Positions 22,137 through 26,772 of a stretch of 26,772 nt of DNA are shown here, in pieces. The notes beneath the pieces are model-generated. The model did not search any database. It was not told the DNA's origin and worked only from the letters and a program-made list of their open reading frames with translations. Made by a program: the position numbers and the translations under genes. Each line of letters starts with the position of its first letter. Positions within the stretch are counted from its first letter, which is position 1. This DNA comes from Dehalococcoidia bacterium (GTDB lineage: Bacteria > Chloroflexota > Dehalococcoidia > SZUA-161 > SpSt-899): the NCBI GenBank assembly GCA_023271515.1, contig JALPXQ010000008.1, positions 1 to 26,772 on the forward strand, in the 5' to 3' direction.

Positions 22137-23297
22137 TTACTTTAGTTTTCCCCCACAAAAGGGGCAGGCGATCCACTCCGCTTCTACCTTCTGACCGCAT
22201 TGGGAGCACTTCAATTCAAGTTCGGTCCCGCAGAACGGACACATGCGCCACCCTTCTTGTAGTTTATTGTTGCATTTTGCACACCTCCTTTCAACATCAC
22301 TAGCATCTGCCCCACCACCTATCTCACTGCGCTGAACTATACTATCGCTCACCTCAATGCTTCTACCCTTCGTTGATGAGTCACCTGTCTTGCCAGTTTC
22401 CGCTGCGCCAACTGTGCTTCTTTGAATTACGCTATCTTTGATCTGCGTTGCTCCAGAAGATACAACTTCGCCGATTGACCCTATATCAACCTTTGTTACC
22501 GTTTTATCGGCCTCCATTACCTGAACTAAAAAATCCTTTTCGGCATGGTATTTTACTCCATTTACATCAATGCAGACCACATCCAAATTCAGGCTTACAA
22601 AACCACTTTCTCGTGTTCTTAGAACCGGCTGGATAACCACACTCTGGTTCGGCCTCAGGAACTCGGTGCAGACCAGTGTCTTATCCAGTTCAAACTTTGA
22701 ATTCTCTTTCAATGAGACGGTTATGCTTGCGATGTTTTCTTTGCTTATATTTTTGAAAATACAATCCAACGGCTTCCACTGCTCCTGTATCATTTCTTGT
22801 GCCTTCAGCTGGATACTCAGCGGACTGACATACACCTCCATCTCGTTCGAAAGCAGATCATCGAGTGAAAACTTGTTCTCGATCTCGCAGACTGCTCGTG
22901 TTGAAAAATGGCCGCCGGTATTGGCCCGGATTCGGTATTGATATTCTTTCTCTTCGCCCGGAGCTAGTTGGCATACCATATCAGGCATGTCCCCAATCAA
23001 CTCGAATTGTGGAGGGATTTCATCTGTGACAATGCAGTCTAACAGACCTGCTCGGCGCCGGCTTTGAAGTTTTATCGTTATAGTTATTGCCTCTCCGATT
23101 TCAATATATTTGTTTGAGCACACCTTGGAAAATGAAAGAATAGAGTCATCTCCCGATATCTTTGCGATCCCCTTTTGAATACCACTCACAACTGCGTCAA
23201 CTTTTGCTTTTTGGGTTGCGTCCTGAATCTTCTCTTTTATTCCGCTTGCATCTATTCTATCCTTCACTATCCTGGAGAAGTCTTTAATGTCCTTCAT
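22137..23297 (-). CDS. Beta-sandwich protein with C-terminal double zinc ribbon
   Basis: 386 aa, no signal peptide. After an amphipathic helical start (1-45), residues 55-160 and 160-260 form two strand-rich Ig-like domains of the kind found in DUF11/CARDB-type proteins (YIEIGEAITITIKL, LAPGEEKEYQYRI). A low-complexity linker carries twice the phrase DSVIQRSTVG / DSIVQRSEIG (about 288-327), which I associate with archaeal zinc-ribbon proteins. The end is a double zinc ribbon: Cys 339/342/353/356 and 364/367/378/381. The ATG overlaps the stop of the upstream gene (TAATG) and GGAGGTGG precedes it. A cytoplasmic adaptor is likely. Kinase A upstream has a similar Ig-like segment. Confidence 0.75.
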   Translation of the reverse strand: MKDIKDFSRIVKDRIDASGIKEKIQDATQKAKVDAVVSGIQKGIAKISGDDSILSFSKVCSNKYIEIGEAITITIKLQSRRRAGLLDCIVTDEIPPQFELIGDMPDMVCQLAPGEEKEYQYRIRANTGGHFSTRAVCEIENKFSLDDLLSNEMEVYVSPLSIQLKAQEMIQEQWKPLDCIFKNISKENIASITVSLKENSKFELDKTLVCTEFLRPNQSVVIQPVLRTRESGFVSLNLDVVCIDVNGVKYHAEKDFLVQVMEADKTVTKVDIGSIGEVVSSGATQIKDSVIQRSTVGAAETGKTGDSSTKGRSIEVSDSIVQRSEIGGGADASDVERRCAKCNNKLQEGWRMCPFCGTELELKCSQCGQKVEAEWIACPFCGGKLK

Positions 23298-24847
23298 TAT
23301 CTCTCCACCTCCATCATACCTTTAATGATTGCGAATTCCTTCTCCGAGATCCTTTCTCTAATTCTCAGTGTGTCGGCCCCATTGGCGATAACAGAACGCT
23401 TGCGCGAAGAAGAACCAAGAATAGAATTACTGGATATGTGTCCCAGAAGCGCTAATTCAAGTTCCCGATCACTCATCAACCTGTTTGTCAGATTCTCCGT
23501 GAATAGAGCATCAAGCCCTTCCCGATGATCCCCCCCGCTGAATTTTGCAAGCAAGGATGAAGCAAGTGATTTCGACTCCTCTGTGACAGAGTTTGGTGGA
23601 AATATCATGAATCTCTGCGTTCCTGCTTTTTCATCCTTGAAAAGAGCAACGAAAGCTGGAATATATACCAAAAAGGAGCCCTGAGCATCTTCGGCCACGC
23701 CGGGTAAGGGCAGGCTGATACTTAATTCATTTATCCTGTCAGTCAGTGCGTTCTTTGCATTTATGATGTATGCCTCTTTAGCAGCCATGAATCTCTCGAG
23801 CAGACGCTCGACACTTTGCATCTTCTCCTTGAATTCATACCTGATGCTCTCTGTCTCATTGTCGAAATTCTCCACTTGCTCATCCAGAGCCAGCAGTTGA
23901 TTATGTAGTTCTGTTCTACGGTTTGCGGCTCTCTCTTTGATTTCTCTGATAGCCTTGTCTATATCCACCAACTGATTCTTACATTCGGTGATAGAGTCTT
24001 TAAGCCGTTCCACTTCACCGGAAGTGCTGGAGAGTTGTTTATTTAGCTGCTGAATCTTGTGTTCTACGGTCTTCCGGCGACCCATACGATCAGAGAGCAA
24101 ATTCTCCTCATCTTCGTCGTTATCCCTTTTCAATTGCTTTATCTCGGCCGCCTTTATCTTAAACGCATCTATCATCTCTCTCCGTTTCTTGTTCCTCATC
24201 ACCATCGTCTTTTCACATTCTTCGGAGAGATTTGCTATCAATAACTGGCTTCTTTGTGTTATTAGTTCCTGAATATCATCCAGGTGAGATGGCAAACTGG
24301 ACAATTTGTCCTCCTCGCACTCCAGCATCTGATGAATCTCTTCAACCTCCTTATTTTGCTCGAAGCTATCGGTGTCGAATAAGAAAACATCTGTGCTTTC
24401 CGTTTCAAAGACGGAGCCCAAAAGCTCCCTTAAATCGTCCAGAGCTTGTTTGCCAGGCAGCGACTCGAATGCTCGTGTATGCTCTTTAACCTCTGCAATC
24501 GATGCGACCAGTGTGGAAAGTCCCCTTATGAACTCATCATAGTCGGTCTCTGCTCGAGCGAATGTTTTCTCCAGAGATTCTAGATCGTGCACCACAATCT
24601 CCGGGAAGGATAAGATCTTCTTTTGTGCCAAAGCCTCATGCAAGATCACTATACCCCGTCCCCGGCGAGCATAAAAAGATATAAGAACGGGGATAGCCAA
24701 CTCTGCTATCCCCCTCACAATCTCCGCCGACTTCTTAAAGAGCCCACCACCCTTTTTGCTCCGGTGCACATTCAGCACCAACCTGGGCAGATATTCCGCT
24801 TCCGGCATCCTGCTTCCACTTGATATTGCAAAGTGAACTGACTTCAT
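23297..24847 (-). CDS. Large coiled-coil protein of unknown function
   Basis: 516 aa from the ATG at 24847, which follows GAGGGGGA; the longer frame opens with TTG inside the upstream repeat and is rejected. The N-terminal 150 residues are globular (SRMPEAEYLPRLVLNVHRS, with a hydrophobic stretch GIAELAIPVLISFYARRG). A long charged coiled coil spans about 190-370 (QLNKQLSSTSGEVERLKD, NQLLALDEQVENFDNETES). A second globular part follows (LPLPGVAEDAQGSFLVYIPAFVALF), ending SEKEFAIIKGMMEVER. No motif identifies an enzyme. It overlaps the next gene by one base, so the two are probably co-translated and may bind each other. A structural or scaffolding role at the membrane is a guess. Confidence 0.75.
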   Translation of the reverse strand: MKSVHFAISSGSRMPEAEYLPRLVLNVHRSKKGGGLFKKSAEIVRGIAELAIPVLISFYARRGRGIVILHEALAQKKILSFPEIVVHDLESLEKTFARAETDYDEFIRGLSTLVASIAEVKEHTRAFESLPGKQALDDLRELLGSVFETESTDVFLFDTDSFEQNKEVEEIHQMLECEEDKLSSLPSHLDDIQELITQRSQLLIANLSEECEKTMVMRNKKRREMIDAFKIKAAEIKQLKRDNDEDEENLLSDRMGRRKTVEHKIQQLNKQLSSTSGEVERLKDSITECKNQLVDIDKAIREIKERAANRRTELHNQLLALDEQVENFDNETESIRYEFKEKMQSVERLLERFMAAKEAYIINAKNALTDRINELSISLPLPGVAEDAQGSFLVYIPAFVALFKDEKAGTQRFMIFPPNSVTEESKSLASSLLAKFSGGDHREGLDALFTENLTNRLMSDRELELALLGHISSNSILGSSSRKRSVIANGADTLRIRERISEKEFAIIKGMMEVER

Positions 24848-24861
24848 GTTTCCCCCTCTTA

Positions 24862-24926
24862 TCAGGTTCAAGGCTCAGGGGTTCACGGTTCAAGGGTTCC
24901 CCTGAGGGATCACCCTGAAGGGTTAG
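24862..24926. repeat. GGTTCA-type repeat with an 8-bp inverted repeat
   Basis: Contains CAGGTTCAAGG, GGGTTCACGGTTCAAGGG and the inverted pair CTCAGGGG (24874-24881) / CCCCTGAG (24899-24906). It lies just upstream of the coiled-coil gene. The rest of the 24848-25085 gap shows only a 153-base open stretch without a start codon (see findings). Confidence 0.75.
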
Positions 24927-25085
24927 ACCGCTCAAGATTCGTAGAGCTTTCTCCTCTCATCCTCCCCACCTTATGCACCAGGATGTCGGCCTGGTTCACG
25001 AGTTCAGCCGGAATAGGCGTCTTTTTCTTCACTCTCCGCTTTATCTGTTCTCTTAAGGTGTATCAAGCTGTTGTGCCACGATTGT

Positions 25086-26772
25086 TCATTTCATCAGCAC
25101 CCGCTTTGTAAGGGTTTCTATCTCTCTAATATGCTCTTCTTCGCCTGGTTCAATGCCCTTTTTCTGCCGGTGGTATATTCCTTGGATTACATTCTCGATC
25201 TGTGCCTTGTCTTCCTCTTTTGCGTAGCCTTTCAGAGCCGAGAGATTCTTCAACATCTCAGTGTAATCGCCATATTTCGCAGCAAGCAGAACCAGGTCAG
25301 CACAGAAGAGCCTTGATTTTGTGAGATCGCCACTTGAGGAGCTTTTTTTCAGTGATTCGGTCAGTTGGACTTTCAAATACCCGGCAAGTGCTCTCTGGAG
25401 CTCGGCAGCGCTTTGATAGCGATCCTCTTTCCTCTTCTGGAGGCACTTCATAATAATCGGCTCAACATCTTTTGCCCGCGGGTTTATCTCGGAAGGCAGA
25501 TCAGGCTCCTCGCCTACTATTGCACTGCTGATCTCCATAATAGAATCGCCCTCAAATGGCAGCCTGCCGGTTACAAGCTCATAGAAGATCACTCCCACTT
25601 GATAGTTATCAGTCCTTGGGTCAGGTCGGCCGAACTGCTTCGGGGCAACCTGTTCCGGGGTTGCATACAGGGGTGAAAAGCCTGTTATGCTCGATGATTT
25701 GCTCTCTGCCACTACTTTGCTGAGTCCCCAGTCTGAGATTTTGGGGGTTAAATCCCCGGTGAGCAAGACGTTCTGCGGCTTTAAGTCTCGATGGATAACC
25801 CCTTTATCGTGCGCATATTTCAACCCCGAGAGGATTTCAAAGATGATCCTGGCTGCCTCTTCGGCCTCCACCGGCTTGCTCAATGCTTCAAGGTTCCCCT
25901 TGTCTGCATACTCCATCTCGAAATATGGGATAGGCATTATGTTTACATCGTACAGTTGGATGATGTTCTCGTGCCTTAGCTCTTCCCATGCCTTGATCTC
26001 CTTGAGGAAGCTTCTGCCAGTCGCCTCGTCCAGGCTCAGGGGGACCTTCAGCGCTACGGTTCTGCCGTCGCTTACCCTCTTTGCCCGGAAAACCCTCGCA
26101 AAGCCACCCTTGCTGATGTATTTCACATCCCTGTATTTAGGCTGAAGCTCTGCCGGGAAGGTGGAGGGGGTTGTTGGACGGGGGGTAAACTCTGCCGGTC
26201 TTATCTCTTCTATAGTTTCAGCTTCCCCAACACTCAGGATGAACTCATTTGTGGTATCGTATGCCTCGCCATCCAGGTCTTCATATCTTATATCAACCTC
26301 CAGAGGAATCTCTCCCGCATTCTTTGGCATGAGCATAATACCCAATCGCTGCTCATCTCCGATATTAAGGTTCAATTCCCTCAATCCCTTGACCTCTACT
26401 TCCTTTGAGAAGCTTAAGCTTATCGCTTTTGCATGTGCAGTCCCCGTATTCTTCAGGAGTATATCTACCTTCTCCCAGTAATTTGGTCTGAAGTTATGCT
26501 TTGTCAGGTGTAATGTAATCTCAGGCCTTGCGCCCGCTTTTAATGTTTTTGATTGCTCTATGGCATTCTTTGCAATAGTGATCCCCTCTTTATAATTGCC
26601 GGCAGAAACTGCTGATCTTGCTTGGTTCAATAGCTCTTCAGCTTCTGTAACCTCGCAGCCAAGCCTCTTTGCATCCCCTATCGCCGATTCTGCGGATTTT
26701 ATCTGGTTGTTTAGCTCATTGAAATCGGTCAATCTTCCTTCGATCCGTTCATTCGCTTCTTTTGCAATAGTG
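25086..26772 (-). CDS. Ser/Thr protein kinase A with helical-repeat and Ig-like regions (5' partial)
   Basis: The frame stays open to the right edge of the window, so the true start lies outside; an internal TTG at 26732 has no reason to be the start, since upstream codons (IAKEANERIEG) continue the helical repeat. Numbering from that TTG: helical repeat about 10-65, CARDB/Ig-like beta domain about 70-170, kinase domain about 203-455. Kinase motifs are glycine loop SKGGFARVFRA, Lys229 in TVALKVP, HRDLKPQN (314-321), DWG (334-336) where DFG is usual, and YATPEQ. The tail (455-548) is helical. Kinase B shares DWG and YATPEQ but has HLD instead of HRD. The same helical repeat occurs in the 391- and 536-aa surface proteins, so common binding partners or self-association are possible. 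Confidence 0.9.
   Translation of the reverse strand, partial: TIAKEANERIEGRLTDFNELNNQIKSAESAIGDAKRLGCEVTEAEELLNQARSAVSAGNYKEGITIAKNAIEQSKTLKAGARPEITLHLTKHNFRPNYWEKVDILLKNTGTAHAKAISLSFSKEVEVKGLRELNLNIGDEQRLGIMLMPKNAGEIPLEVDIRYEDLDGEAYDTTNEFILSVGEAETIEEIRPAEFTPRPTTPSTFPAELQPKYRDVKYISKGGFARVFRAKRVSDGRTVALKVPLSLDEATGRSFLKEIKAWEELRHENIIQLYDVNIMPIPYFEMEYADKGNLEALSKPVEAEEAARIIFEILSGLKYAHDKGVIHRDLKPQNVLLTGDLTPKISDWGLSKVVAESKSSSITGFSPLYATPEQVAPKQFGRPDPRTDNYQVGVIFYELVTGRLPFEGDSIMEISSAIVGEEPDLPSEINPRAKDVEPIIMKCLQKRKEDRYQSAAELQRALAGYLKVQLTESLKKSSSSGDLTKSRLFCADLVLLAAKYGDYTEMLKNLSALKGYAKEEDKAQIENVIQGIYHRQKKGIEPGEEEHIREIETLTKRVLMK

Noticed and set aside
21381..22145. Plus-strand open frame of 254 codons opposite the SPFH-like gene
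   Set aside because: Composition is that of a reverse-strand shadow; the minus-strand protein has zinc ribbons and an SPFH pattern.

Overview
The window looks archaeal. It most resembles an anaerobic, syntrophic or methanogen-related euryarchaeote (Methanosarcinales, ANME or Syntrophoarchaeia type). The reasons are an HdrA-type heterodisulfide reductase subunit, Vps4/ESCRT-III-like proteins, a Cdc48-N-like double-psi barrel, many zinc ribbons, an AF2212/DUF104-type small protein, and CARDB/PKD surface proteins ending in a membrane anchor. The placement is an inference; HdrA fusions and ADP-forming acyl-CoA synthetases also occur in Chloroflexota.

Left part (1-3806, plus strand, GC-rich): a metabolic segment in visible decay. 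It holds a GltD-like/HdrA fusion split by a one-base loss in a G run, a crotonase with one in-frame TAG, and an ADP-forming acyl-CoA synthetase remnant with many frameshifts and stops. It meets the next block tail to tail at 3793-3806.

Right part (3793-26772): one uninterrupted run of minus-strand genes, about 23 kb, running off the right edge. In transcription order: Ser/Thr kinase A (5' end outside the window), a long coiled-coil protein, a beta-sandwich plus double zinc-ribbon protein, an SPFH-like protein with three zinc ribbons, a small glycine-rich membrane protein, a transglutaminase fused to a Cdc48-N-like barrel, a 96-aa helical protein, ESCRT-III-like protein 2, MIT-AAA ATPase 2, a 1011-aa surface protein, a 232-aa exported protein (C-terminus frameshifted in a poly-C run), a 536-aa surface protein with five helical repeats, a DUF104-like small protein, a 391-aa surface protein with three propeller-like blades, Ser/Thr kinase B, a PP2C-type phosphatase, ESCRT-III-like protein 1 and MIT-AAA (Vps4-like) ATPase 1.

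Working model (inference): exported sensors with identical cytoplasmic tails, helical-repeat kinases and a PP2C protein control two parallel ESCRT-III/Vps4-like membrane-remodelling pairs, with an SPFH scaffold and zinc-ribbon adaptors. This phospho-signalling-coupled ESCRT-like cassette is the most interesting content.

Most larger gaps carry period-7 repeats; three related copies of a roughly 100-bp hairpin-forming element surround ESCRT-III-like gene 2. No tRNA, rRNA, CRISPR array, insertion sequence or replication origin was seen.
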